NCBI GenBank assembly: GCA_022822005.1
Contig: JAJECO010000014.1
Location: 1-52,107 of the forward strand
Length of the DNA stretch: 52,107 nucleotides
Direction: 5' to 3'
Source: Candidatus Poribacteria bacterium
Lineage (GTDB): Bacteria; Poribacteria; WGA-4E; PCPOR2b
Position 1 is the stretch's first letter. Every line of letters starts with the position of its first letter. The position numbers were made by a program, and so were the translations under genes. Below are positions 44,373 to 52,107 of this stretch, in pieces. The notes below the pieces were generated by a model. That model was given only the letters and a program-made list of their open reading frames with translations. It did not search any database and had not been told where the DNA came from.

Positions 44373-44702
44373 ATGCGAATGACTATCCTCGGGGCTTGTC
44401 TTTGGCTTGCCACGAGCCCCCTTTGGGGCAAAATTGTGTTTTATTCCAAACGGGATGGAAACCTTGAAATCTACACGATGAACTCGGACGGTAGTAACCA
44501 AACACGCCTTACGTTCAACAATGTGAGCGATTCCTCTCCCACTTGGTCTCCCAACGGACGCCAGATAGCATTCGAGAGTTATCGGGATGACGATCGAGAA
44601 ATATACATCATGGACGCCGATGGGAAGAACCAACGACGCCTGACACATCACCCCAGAAAAATTCGCCAAAATCTGTGCAATTGTCAGATCAACAATAAAT
44701 AA
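44373..44702 (+). pseudogene. Truncated paralogue of the PD40 propeller protein
   Basis: The 109-residue frame has the same signal peptide ([18 protein letters not shown]) and first two PD40 units as the gene at 43367. It then stops after RRLTHHP with an unrelated tail ([15 protein letters not shown]). A full propeller cannot form. It is a partial duplicate cut at its third blade; it could still be expressed, as its ribosome binding site is intact. Confidence 0.75.
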
Positions 44703-44750
44703 TAGGATTTACGCGCTGTCAGCTTGTAATCGGTCAATTTATCGCCCTAT

Positions 44751-44850
44751 ATGACCCTTCTAATCGCTGCGCTGGCTTTTTCGTATCTTTCCGTTAAAAA
44801 CTTAATACTGATTTTGGGATGCTGTTGTTTGCTTGGCATGGTAATTGCTC
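44751..44850 (+). promoter_or_regulatory. Sigma-54 promoter region, duplicated copy A
   Basis: TTGGCATG-GTAA-TTGCT, with GG at 44835-44836 and GC at 44847-44848, matches 10 of 11 consensus positions. Transcription would begin near 44860, 80 bp before the next ATG. About 100 bp ending at this site are clearly homologous to 46369-46470, with the promoter core the best-conserved part. Confidence 0.7.
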
Positions 44851-44939
44851 ATACTGATTCCGCCTCCGGTACCCTTAGCACCACAGTTATCCTTGTGCCT
44901 TACTTTATCAACACTTTACAGACGAAGGAGGAACAATCC

Positions 44940-46004
44940 ATGTGCTATCGGTTAATACTTATAGCGATTGTTATACTGCCCAACGTTGCCCACAGCGCAG
45001 TATGGACAGGACTCAACCATCACCCGCTTCCTTCGCCTGATGGTGAACATGTTGTCTCAATCAGTGAGCGAAGATACCACCCCGATAAGAATGATTACTC
45101 GCAGACGCAGAGCGAATACTCACTGACACTCTGGACCGCTAACCCACCACCTGGTTATGTTTTGACTGCTTTTAGCCTCACCCCCCGGATCCGTGATGTC
45201 ATCGTCCCCCCGGATGGAAAGGTGATTGCTTATTTGGCTCTCGATATTCACAGCTGGTATGGCATCTATTTTTATTATCCCGACAGCGGTGAGGTTGTCG
45301 GTATTGCGTATTGTTCCACAGGATCCGTGATAGAGGCGTTCCAGTTGTCCACCGATTTAGAGTACATCCGTTACTATGTCGAACCGAATGTTGATATTGA
45401 CAAACCGATCTATGATGCGGCCCCAAATCTCCCGACCAAGAAGTCCTTCAAGCAACGGCTCGTCGGCGCGATAAACGGGGAATGGGTCGGAATGGCACTC
45501 AATCCACCTGGGGGGTATCTTTTCTCCAAGCAAGAGCAGGACCAAATCGACTGGGCGCCGATCCAAAGACCGAAAGAAATCCCCGCCTTTTTGGCACAGC
45601 CCGTGCCAAAAATCCAACAGGATACGCAGATGCAGTGGTCGCCAGACTCCAAGAGCCTTTATCTCTTGGATGACCAAGGGATCTGGCGGAGTGACATCGG
45701 TAAGCAGCGATATGTCTATCAATGGACTCAGATTGTAAAAAAACGCGCCATTTCGCGGTTTCAACTGTCGCCCACAGGGACACACTTGCTCTACGAAGTT
45801 CGGGTCGGACAGGAGATAGAACACGAGATCTGGATTGTCAACCTTCAATCCGATTCATCAAACAAAATTGGAAAGGGCTGGACAGCGACTTTCCGTCATG
45901 ATGGCAACACTCTCTTTTACGGGAACTTTAAGGAGTATTACGAGTACAATCTCGATGGTACGCAAGCTCAGTTCCTGGGGTGGGTCAGTTGGACACCTGA
46001 GTGA
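44940..46004 (+). CDS. Secreted propeller-like protein of unknown function
   Basis: The 354-residue product has a signal peptide (LILIAIVILPNVAHSA) and WD-like segments such as LPSPDGEHVVSIS, PPDGKVIAYLAL, WSPDSKSLYLLDD, LSPTGTHLLYEV and FRHDGNTLFYG. It looks like a divergent PD40/TolB-type propeller. The ATG at 44940 has AAGGAGGAAC upstream; a longer frame from 44751 would read through the promoter and is rejected. A strong terminator follows at 46184. It is one of several exported propellers that seem to belong to the sigma-54 regulon. Confidence 0.75.
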   Translation: MCYRLILIAIVILPNVAHSAVWTGLNHHPLPSPDGEHVVSISERRYHPDKNDYSQTQSEYSLTLWTANPPPGYVLTAFSLTPRIRDVIVPPDGKVIAYLALDIHSWYGIYFYYPDSGEVVGIAYCSTGSVIEAFQLSTDLEYIRYYVEPNVDIDKPIYDAAPNLPTKKSFKQRLVGAINGEWVGMALNPPGGYLFSKQEQDQIDWAPIQRPKEIPAFLAQPVPKIQQDTQMQWSPDSKSLYLLDDQGIWRSDIGKQRYVYQWTQIVKKRAISRFQLSPTGTHLLYEVRVGQEIEHEIWIVNLQSDSSNKIGKGWTATFRHDGNTLFYGNFKEYYEYNLDGTQAQFLGWVSWTPE

Positions 46005-46183
46005 ATGAATTCCGATTTGTGTCTGCATGTATCATCACCTTTGCCTTTACGCGCACGCGCACCCTACTCACACCGTTGACAATGACAATTGGGGTTTTCC
46101 TATTTTTTCAATACGTTGCTCAACCGACGTGGTATGCCGTTAGTTGATTTACAGTAGAGGGTCGTCTTAAATCAATACAACCC

Positions 46184-46226
46184 AGCGGTATCATCCCCTT
46201 TTTCACGGGTATGATACCGCTTTTTT
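46184..46226 (+). terminator. Rho-independent terminator
   Basis: GCGGTATCAT at 46185-46194 pairs perfectly with ATGATACCGC at 46211-46220, extended by CCC/GGG, and is followed by TTTTTT. It ends the transcript of the 44940 gene after a 180-nt trailer. Confidence 0.9.
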
Positions 46227-46262
46227 ATGCTTATATCGACGGTCGCTTTCTTGTTGAGATAA

Positions 46263-46382
46263 AAGCTTCAACGCTTTGTTGATGAATCCGAACGGATTTT
46301 AATCATTGACGCGCTTGAGGGAGCTGCGGACCAAAAAGCTGTAACAAACCCCCTCGGTCCTCCTGATATAACGCCGTTCTAA
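46263..46382 (+). pseudogene. Remnant 3' end of a second NtrC-type regulator
   Basis: In one frame the DNA reads VDESERILIIDALEGAADQK and then LGPPD. The intact regulator has VDEYERILIIDALESAVDQQ and LGIPE near residue 412. A stop codon lies just before at 46260 and another at 46380. Only about 35 codons survive, and the helix-turn-helix is destroyed. It is a decayed copy of the regulator end. Confidence 0.75.
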
Positions 46383-46470
46383 CCGCCGTGCTGGCTGTTT
46401 CGGATCTTCCCGTTAAAATTTAATACTGACTTTGAGACGTTATTGTTTCATTTGGCATGGTAATTGCCCG
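46369..46470 (+). promoter_or_regulatory. Sigma-54 promoter region, duplicated copy B
   Basis: TTGGCATG-GTAA-TTGCC, with GG at 46454-46455 and GC at 46466-46467, matches 10 of 11 consensus positions. It is homologous to 44751-44850. It would transcribe toward the small genes from 46731. The remainder of 46005-46730 contains the terminator, the regulator remnant and no intact gene. Confidence 0.65.
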
Positions 46471-46730
46471 GTATTATCGTACAAGTTGAGCGTGGCGAAG
46501 TCGTAACCAATCAAATCGTGAAATTCAAATTTGTAGTCACACAATTCAACCTGTGCCATATACCAACAGCTCACCATACACTGTAGCGCAACATGCTGGA
46601 TATTTGCTAAATTGCCGAATAAAGTGTAACTGCCTCCTGATTTATCGAGATCAAAATAATAGTCGAGTTGTGCTGAAATAACTCAAATTTCCACTCCGAT
46701 AAATCGGGATTTCTAACAGGAGGATATGCC

Positions 46731-47069
46731 ATGAAATTAAGGGTTGCAATTATCGTTGTTATGGTCTCCGTAGCTGCGGGGTTATCCCTCTATTTCAGAC
46801 AAAGCCCGACAGAGAAAATCACTCACGAAGTGAAGGAATCAGCGTCAGAGGAATCTGTGTTGCCTGATGATTCCGATAACTCGGATTTCGATGATATCCC
46901 CACCCAACAGGAACCCAAAAGCCCTGACAGGGTTCCGCCCGTACATTTCCCCACTCGCGTGGCAGCTCTCGAAAAGCGGTTAACACCTGCTCTGCCCCAG
47001 CCGATAGGGTTGAAATGGAGCGGAGGCATGAATCGTAAAGCAGAGGACAATCCAGGTTCACAGATGTAG
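46731..47069 (+). CDS. Small exported or membrane-anchored protein
   Basis: The 112-residue product has an N-terminal hydrophobic segment (RVAIIVVMVSVAAGLSLYF) and then an acidic, proline-rich, low-complexity stretch. It looks like a membrane-anchored tail without a folded domain. An AGGAGGATATGCC site precedes the ATG. No family is recognised. It is the first gene after sigma-54 promoter copy B. Confidence 0.6.
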   Translation: MKLRVAIIVVMVSVAAGLSLYFRQSPTEKITHEVKESASEESVLPDDSDNSDFDDIPTQQEPKSPDRVPPVHFPTRVAALEKRLTPALPQPIGLKWSGGMNRKAEDNPGSQM

Positions 47070-47116
47070 CAATTGGCAATCAACCGTCAACAGCCCTCCG
47101 GGCAAGGAGTCAGAAA

Positions 47117-47311
47117 ATGACAATGCATGAGTATCTCAACCTGCGGATAAATCAGGTAGACAGAATAGCAGCGAAACAATCCGGGCTTCCGACTCTATTC
47201 TACACTATCAAGCGATGCTACGGAGATAATGAGGCATCAAACTATCTCCATACCTACAAGAACGCCATGCCTGCCAGAAAACGATTGGTGGACGCTTTTT
47301 CATCGCGGTAG
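47117..47311 (+). CDS. Small hypothetical protein
   Basis: The 64-residue frame begins at an ATG with AAGGAG upstream. The sequence is hydrophilic and helical (HEYLNLRINQVDRIAAKQSG, then NAMPARKRLVDAF), with no signal peptide. It lies 47 bp after the preceding small gene. Function is not recognised. Confidence 0.5.
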   Translation: MTMHEYLNLRINQVDRIAAKQSGLPTLFYTIKRCYGDNEASNYLHTYKNAMPARKRLVDAFSSR

Positions 47312-47382
47312 GGAATACAACTCGTTTTTAGGGAGATTTGTCTGTGTTATTGGCACTTCTATTGTGAAAGGAGGTCATAGCA

Positions 47383-47577
47383 GTGTCTGATTACTACGTG
47401 GGAATGAGGCACGAAACCTTCTTAGCGCGCAACAGGAACAATATACTCCGCAGTGATCTACTGTTCGACTATGAGGGCGGGAGTGCGTCAGAATACCAAT
47501 GGAATGACGGCAGCATAATCCTTATCCTATGGCAATCCCGGTTGAATCAACTCCGTATCATTTATATTGAGGAATAA
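47383..47577 (+). CDS. Small hypothetical protein, GTG start
   Basis: The 64-residue frame starts with GTG behind a strong AAAGGAGG site. It carries YEGGSASEYQWNDGSIILIL and ends IIYIEE, suggesting a small beta-rich fold. No signal peptide and no family are recognised. Confidence 0.5.
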   Translation: MSDYYVGMRHETFLARNRNNILRSDLLFDYEGGSASEYQWNDGSIILILWQSRLNQLRIIYIEE

Positions 47578-47579
47578 AA

Positions 47580-47732
47580 GGGAGTAAATCGCTGGTAAGA
47601 CGGTATCACGTTATCCTCGTAGTTTGCCTCCGGCTTGCCATCAGCCTCCTTCAGGGGCAAAATTGTGTTTTACTCCCAGCGGGTTGGATACTGAAATCTA
47701 CACGGTGAACTCCGACGGGAGCAACCAATGGT
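47580..47732 (+). pseudogene. Decayed third copy of the PD40 propeller 5' end
   Basis: The DNA closely follows the start of the genes at 43367 and 44373. The signal-peptide part reads VILVVCLRLAISLLQGQ, and the GGCAAAATTGTGTTTTA block is shared with 44373. The start codon is lost, and a frameshift comes before the first PD40 unit. It cannot be translated as a propeller. Confidence 0.7.
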
Positions 47733-47795
47733 ATTTTGAAACCTTTGCAAGATCGGTAAGATGAAACACAATCTGAGGTAAGGAGGGAAAAGACT

Positions 47796-47939
47796 ATGTT
47801 AGTTCGTATGTCATTCACAATAACGATGTCTATTTTCTTCGCGGGCTGGATCTGTTGCATCATGTTTGGTTGTAATGATCAATTAGCGGCATCACCGAAA
47901 TGTCAACAGAACCTAGCAATTTGCGTTAAAGTAGATTAA
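47796..47939 (+). CDS. Very small predicted lipoprotein
   Basis: A 47-residue frame starts at ATG 47796 behind AAGGAGGG. It has a hydrophobic signal (FTITMSIFFAGWICCIMFGC) with a possible lipobox FGC at cysteine 26. The mature part would be only about 22 residues with two more cysteines. Its binding site and signal make it likely to be real. Function unknown. Confidence 0.5.
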   Translation: MLVRMSFTITMSIFFAGWICCIMFGCNDQLAASPKCQQNLAICVKVD

Positions 47940-48064
47940 ACGGGGTTTTTTGTCATTTTAGGGGCAAAATCAACCGATTTTGAGGGTATTGACCCGTGAA
48001 GTGAAAGCTTTCTGAGATTAATCCCGATTCATCAGGACAGTTCCTAAGGTGAGAGGGGTATCAA

Positions 48065-48859
48065 ATGAGACAGAATCTGTTTTATATCGTATCGCTCTGT
48101 TTTTTTAGCCTGATGGTGAGTTGTGGCGATGGCGAAGGTGAACCGTCGATGAATGTTTTAACAGAGCCAATGGACGATCCGGAGGAAAAGGGCCCCAATC
48201 CTGACGGCGAGGACCTTGGACGAACTGACCCCGGCGCGGAGTCCGCTGAAAATCCCAATCCAGAGAAGGAAATGGAGGTACCTGAGCCAGTGTTTGTCGA
48301 GCCCGAAGTGGAGGGGGTTGATGTAGCCCTTCAGGAGGCCATTGATGGGGTTTTGGAACGCTTGCGTGATGGGTATGAAAATGAGGACTTGGAACTGTAT
48401 CTGAGCGCATTCTGGATGGAGGGGTTTGAGTACACTTCTGATATGGGGACATTCGCCGATCTATTCGACGATGTGGTGTTTAACGAACTCAAAGATGAGG
48501 GAAAATCTGCAGCGCGGGTTTTCGCAATGTACCGGGATATTGAGTTGGAGCTTTCCTTTCCCGTTGACATTGGCAGCGCAGCGCCCAAACAAATCGAAGC
48601 CTCTAACCATTATCGGATCCAAGGGTTCGCTAACGAGGGGCACGCCCTAGAGGGTGGATTTCTTGGATGGTTCGCAGAAGGGGATAACAAGTTCACCTTT
48701 GAGTTGCGTCGGGGCGAGTGGCGGATTACAAAATGGGTGGATGAAGCCTTTGGCGCAGAAGCGATAAAGGCTGCAGCAAACAAAGACCTTGATCCTGGCG
48801 CCGCTGCTCAACTCCACGGGCAAGTGGTAGCGATGTGGGGGCACATTAAGATAAGATAG
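48065..48859 (+). CDS. Lipoprotein with NTF2/SnoaL-like domain
   Basis: The 264-residue product has a lipoprotein signal (FSLMVSCGDG, cysteine 20), an acidic proline-rich linker (about 25-80) and a C-terminal domain from about 85. That domain reads IDGVLERLRDGYENEDLELY, then a beta-rich part ending RRGEWRITKWVDEAF, typical of NTF2-like folds that bind small ligands. A GAGAGGGG site lies near the ATG. A propeller gene follows after 20 bp, so the two are likely co-transcribed. Confidence 0.7.
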   Translation: MRQNLFYIVSLCFFSLMVSCGDGEGEPSMNVLTEPMDDPEEKGPNPDGEDLGRTDPGAESAENPNPEKEMEVPEPVFVEPEVEGVDVALQEAIDGVLERLRDGYENEDLELYLSAFWMEGFEYTSDMGTFADLFDDVVFNELKDEGKSAARVFAMYRDIELELSFPVDIGSAAPKQIEASNHYRIQGFANEGHALEGGFLGWFAEGDNKFTFELRRGEWRITKWVDEAFGAEAIKAAANKDLDPGAAAQLHGQVVAMWGHIKIR

Positions 48860-48879
48860 TGCTTAAGGGGAGAGATAAT

Positions 48880-50643
48880 ATGGGACATCACATTGCCTCT
48901 TTTACGATAGGTCTCACTCTCATCGCACTGCTTGCAAATGCAGAAGAGCAGATCCTATTTGTATCCAAGCGAGATGGGGATCAAGAGATATACAGGCAGG
49001 TCCTCGGCGACAGACCCAAGAGACTGACATTTAAGGAAGGATCGGATTTTGATCCAGTGTTGTCACTGGATGGGACCAAGATGGCTTATGTCTCGACTAT
49101 CAATCGAATCTTTGAAATTGCTATCATGGACCTCAAATCTAGGGAGCATCAGCAACTTACATTTTCACTAAAGAGCAATCTGCATCCAACCTGGTCCCCG
49201 GACGGAAAACGGATCGCATTCGCTTCAGATCGAGATGGTAGCTTCGATATTTATATCATGGATGCAGCAGGAGAAAATATCACGCAGATGACTGATAACT
49301 TCCCTTGGGATGATAGTTGGCCCCATTGGTCGCCAGTCAGCGAAGAAATTGTGTTCACATCTGACCGACACGGTGGAGATGATGTCTATCTGCTTAATGT
49401 ACGGACCGGGGATCAGAAACAACTCACTAACTTAAACTATCGGACAGCTTATCCCAAATGGTCGCCGGGTGGAACAAAGATTGCTTTCTTTTCTGCAACC
49501 CGCGAGGAGATATTACCCAGGGACCGACTAATTTGGCAAATGAAATCCGATGGCACGGATTTAGAGGCGTTGGTTGTAGATGGAGCGTCCAATGATGAGC
49601 CCACATTCTCACCTGACGGTAAGTGGCTCGCTTTTACATCTGCAAGGGATAAAAATGAGGAAATTTATTCGATCAATATTGATACCCAGCAAATTATCCG
49701 TCTGACAAATCACCCGGACCGGGATTATCTACCCGATTGGTCCCCGGATGGTGAAAGCATCGCTTTTGTATCCCGTAGAGATGGTAATCCTGATATTTAC
49801 ACAATGACTGTCAACGGCGAGCAGCTAACCAATCTGACCAAAAGCGAAAGATTTGAAATGATGCCTGCTTGGTCCCCCGATGGCGAGCAGATAGCGTTTG
49901 AGCAGGAGACCGTAGATGGTCAGTATGAGATTCATGTCATGGATAAAAACGGAAAAAATCAGGTTAAAGTAGCGGATATACCGTTTGCAAATGGTTTTCC
50001 AACATGGTCTCCGCAGGGGGATAAAATCGCCTTTGTCAATCTCCCGGAAAAGGGCGTTGAAACTACCCGAATTTACGCCATTAGCGTTGATGGGCAAAAT
50101 CAGCGACTCTTGTTTGAAGACCGAGACGGTTTGATTGGGAAAATCCGTTGGTCTCCGGATGGCACACAAATCATCTTTGGCGATTCTCACCATAGAACTC
50201 AACATCATAGCGGTCCTAGGATCGGCTTACTGGATTTTAAGAAGCGAGAAGTCCGCACTATTGAAGTTTCCGTATCATTTCCTAGGAACGCCGCTTGGTT
50301 GCCCAACAGTCAAGAGATTGTTTTCTCTGCCTTTCCACCGTTTCCGGAGACTCGTCACGGCGTTTTCATAATCGATCGTGATGGAAATCCCTTACGAACC
50401 ATTTTAATGGACACGCCGCCATCAACGACCAATGGGCTTGCTTGGTCACCGGGCGGGGATAAGATTCTCTTTGGTCGGGAGGGTGGATTATACACACTTG
50501 ACCTGAATAGTGGAGCGATCGGGCTATTCCTCGAATCCGCAACTACTCCTGACTGGCAAGATCCGTCACGTCCTCGCTCTGTTTCTCCGCGAAATAGGCT
50601 AAAAACGACGTGGGGCGAGATCAAAAAACGTGATAAAAGATGA
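48880..50643 (+). CDS. Secreted TolB-like PD40 propeller protein, long form
   Basis: The 587-residue product has a signal peptide (SFTIGLTLIALLANAEE) and about eleven PD40 units with [20 protein letters not shown]-type repeats. That is enough for more than one propeller. No peptidase domain follows, so it is probably a binding protein of the envelope. The ATG at 48880 has AAGGGGAGAG upstream and is preferred to a GTG at 48859. It follows the NTF2-like lipoprotein, and a TPR gene begins 37 bp downstream. Confidence 0.87.
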   Translation: MGHHIASFTIGLTLIALLANAEEQILFVSKRDGDQEIYRQVLGDRPKRLTFKEGSDFDPVLSLDGTKMAYVSTINRIFEIAIMDLKSREHQQLTFSLKSNLHPTWSPDGKRIAFASDRDGSFDIYIMDAAGENITQMTDNFPWDDSWPHWSPVSEEIVFTSDRHGGDDVYLLNVRTGDQKQLTNLNYRTAYPKWSPGGTKIAFFSATREEILPRDRLIWQMKSDGTDLEALVVDGASNDEPTFSPDGKWLAFTSARDKNEEIYSINIDTQQIIRLTNHPDRDYLPDWSPDGESIAFVSRRDGNPDIYTMTVNGEQLTNLTKSERFEMMPAWSPDGEQIAFEQETVDGQYEIHVMDKNGKNQVKVADIPFANGFPTWSPQGDKIAFVNLPEKGVETTRIYAISVDGQNQRLLFEDRDGLIGKIRWSPDGTQIIFGDSHHRTQHHSGPRIGLLDFKKREVRTIEVSVSFPRNAAWLPNSQEIVFSAFPPFPETRHGVFIIDRDGNPLRTILMDTPPSTTNGLAWSPGGDKILFGREGGLYTLDLNSGAIGLFLESATTPDWQDPSRPRSVSPRNRLKTTWGEIKKRDKR

Positions 50644-50679
50644 TACGATTCCAAACCATTTTCCAAAGGAGGAGCTCTC

Positions 50680-52107
50680 ATGTTTGAACGTCAAAAACAA
50701 CTGACAATCTCTGTTCTGTTTCTCTGCTGTTTCGTGTCTGTGATTGCCCATGCTCAAGATGAAGCGGTTGATGAAAAAATCGTGATGCGCTACAAGCAGA
50801 TGCTGGAGCGCAAACCGAAGGAGGGCAGCACATTTGACCGCTTGTATCAGCTTTACCTTGAAGGGGTGGGCTTAGAACAGATGGTCGTTGATTATCAAAC
50901 GGAGGTGGGGGCAAAACCGGAGAATCCGAACCTGCAGTTGATTCTGGGACACATCTACAAGCGATTGGGCAAGAATACGGAGGCAATCGTGGCGTATCGG
51001 CGTGCCGTTGATTTGGCATCGGACGATTACTATCCACATTTTGCGCTTGGGCAGATGTATGCGACGTTGCGGCAGCATGAGGGAGCCATTGCTGCACTCA
51101 CGAAAGCGACAGATCTTGCGATAGCATCACAGTCTGCCACACCCGATGAGTTGACGGCAACCTATAAGGCACTCGGACGCGCCTATTTCCGTCGCGATCG
51201 GATAGATGAGGCGATTGCGGCATGGGTCAAAATCGCTGAACTGGATCCAGAGAACATCTTCTCCCGCATTGAGTTGGCAGATCTGTTTCGTGAACAGAAA
51301 CTTTATCCCCAAGCCATCGAACAACACGAGGTGATCATCGGATTAAAGCAGGAGGATCCGTATCGAGTCTGCTTGAGTCTGCGGGAGATTGGGAAAATTC
51401 AGGAGGAGATGGGGGAATACGATGCTGCTATCCAGAGCTACGACAAAGCCCTCGCGTTGACGGGGCAGGGGAATTGGCTGCGAAAGGACATTCAAGGACG
51501 AATTATCGGTATCTACGCCGCCGAAAGTGATTGGCCCGGATTAATCGCCTACTACCAAGAGAAACTCACTGAAACGCCAAACGATGTGGAGTTAATCGGC
51601 TTGCTCGCCTCGGCGTATACCGAAAACCAGCAGGTAGATGAAGGCATTGCCAAGTACCGAAAGGGGTTGGAACTTGCGCCGACGGACGCCGGGCTCTGCT
51701 TGAACCTCATCGCTGTTTTCCGTAACGCTGAGAGATTTGAAGAAGCGGCGGCGGAGTATGAAATCCTCAGCGAGGCACAGCCTGACAATTTTGGGATCTA
51801 TCGTGAGCTTGGTGAGTTGTATCTGCAACTGGAGGACGAAAACCGGGCGAAGGCGACCTATCAGCGGATGATTGATCGCGATCCAGATAACGCAGGAACG
51901 CATCTCACTCTCGCCGAAATTTACACGAGGCATGAATGGATAGATGACGCTGTCGCAGCGTATGAAAAAGCAATTTCGCTCGCACCTGACAATCTCGACT
52001 ATCTCGAGTATTTCGGCGAATTCTATTTTCATCAGGGCAATCGTGAGAAGACCGTTGAAACGTGGAATCGGATGGTCGCCGGAGAGGATGCAATCGCCGA
52101 GAATTAT
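50680..52107 (+). CDS. Exported TPR-repeat protein, cut by window end
   Basis: An open frame runs from ATG 50680 to the end of the window, at least 476 residues with no stop. AAAGGAGGAG precedes the start. A signal peptide (ISVLFLCCFVSVIAHAQD) is followed by many tetratricopeptide repeats, for example LQLILGHIYKRLGKNTEAIV, YKALGRAYFRRDRIDEAIAA and IYRELGELYLQLEDENRAKA. TPR arrays hold protein partners together. It probably shares a transcript with the PD40 gene upstream. The C-terminus is unseen, so a further domain is possible. Confidence 0.87.
   Translation, partial: MFERQKQLTISVLFLCCFVSVIAHAQDEAVDEKIVMRYKQMLERKPKEGSTFDRLYQLYLEGVGLEQMVVDYQTEVGAKPENPNLQLILGHIYKRLGKNTEAIVAYRRAVDLASDDYYPHFALGQMYATLRQHEGAIAALTKATDLAIASQSATPDELTATYKALGRAYFRRDRIDEAIAAWVKIAELDPENIFSRIELADLFREQKLYPQAIEQHEVIIGLKQEDPYRVCLSLREIGKIQEEMGEYDAAIQSYDKALALTGQGNWLRKDIQGRIIGIYAAESDWPGLIAYYQEKLTETPNDVELIGLLASAYTENQQVDEGIAKYRKGLELAPTDAGLCLNLIAVFRNAERFEEAAAEYEILSEAQPDNFGIYRELGELYLQLEDENRAKATYQRMIDRDPDNAGTHLTLAEIYTRHEWIDDAVAAYEKAISLAPDNLDYLEYFGEFYFHQGNREKTVETWNRMVAGEDAIAENY

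Noticed and set aside
47350-47366. A TTGGCAC...TTGT sequence resembling a sigma-54 promoter
   Set aside because: It has GT instead of GC at -12, and the start of transcription would fall on or past the ribosome binding site of the next gene.

Overview
The window is about 52 kb of bacterial chromosome of roughly 50% GC. The mix of a phytanoyl-CoA dioxygenase-type oxygenase, an enolase-superfamily dehydratase, a giant HEAT-repeat lipoprotein, a two-component-regulator propeller kinase and many secreted PD40/TolB-like propellers is most like Candidatus Poribacteria or a related uncultured lineage. That assignment is inference; no rRNA gene is present.

Layout. 0.2-3.5 kb holds sixA (minus strand), a PhyH oxygenase and a mandelate racemase-type dehydratase. 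3.6-7.6 kb is a conserved housekeeping run, phoH-ybeY-corC-tRNA-Pro-recO, with a decayed second tRNA copy. 7.6-22.2 kb is a defence island set between recO and a fused glyQS, genes that are neighbours in many bacteria. It carries an orphan MNT nucleotidyltransferase, a type III restriction-modification locus with a trypsin-like protease gene between res and mod, a complete type II CBASS operon (Cap4 SAVED effector, CD-NTase, Cap2, Cap3), a three-domain XRE/ImmA regulator overlapping a MazF-like toxin gene, and a RelBE-type pair. 22.3-35 kb holds glyQS, a HEAT lipoprotein, hsp20-lon, a propeller protein and a double-ATPase oligopeptide ABC protein. 35.3-37.5 kb (minus) holds degP/htrA and a second hsp20. 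38-43 kb encodes a propeller sensor kinase and an NtrC-type sigma-54 activator. 43.3-52.1 kb is a run of secreted propellers, small exported proteins and a TPR protein cut by the window edge, with several decayed duplicates.

Two regulatory signals stand out. First, the promoter regions of the CBASS operon and of the XRE/ImmA gene align without gaps over 60 bp (42 identities). Each has three operator-like half-sites at identical spacing, so the XRE/ImmA protein probably controls both itself and CBASS. It looks like a one-polypeptide version of the CapH/CapP regulators, with an added nuclease-like N-terminus. Second, five strong sigma-54 (-24/-12) promoters surround the kinase/NtrC pair: one facing hsp20, one facing the kinase, and three facing the downstream exported-protein genes. 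They suggest an autoregulated envelope-sensing regulon that joins proteostasis to secreted propellers. One of those promoters lies beside a decayed 3' end of a second NtrC-type gene, so the module has been duplicated and partly lost.

Gene starts were chosen from Shine-Dalgarno spacing and family alignment from memory. Family names rest on visible motifs; no database search was possible.
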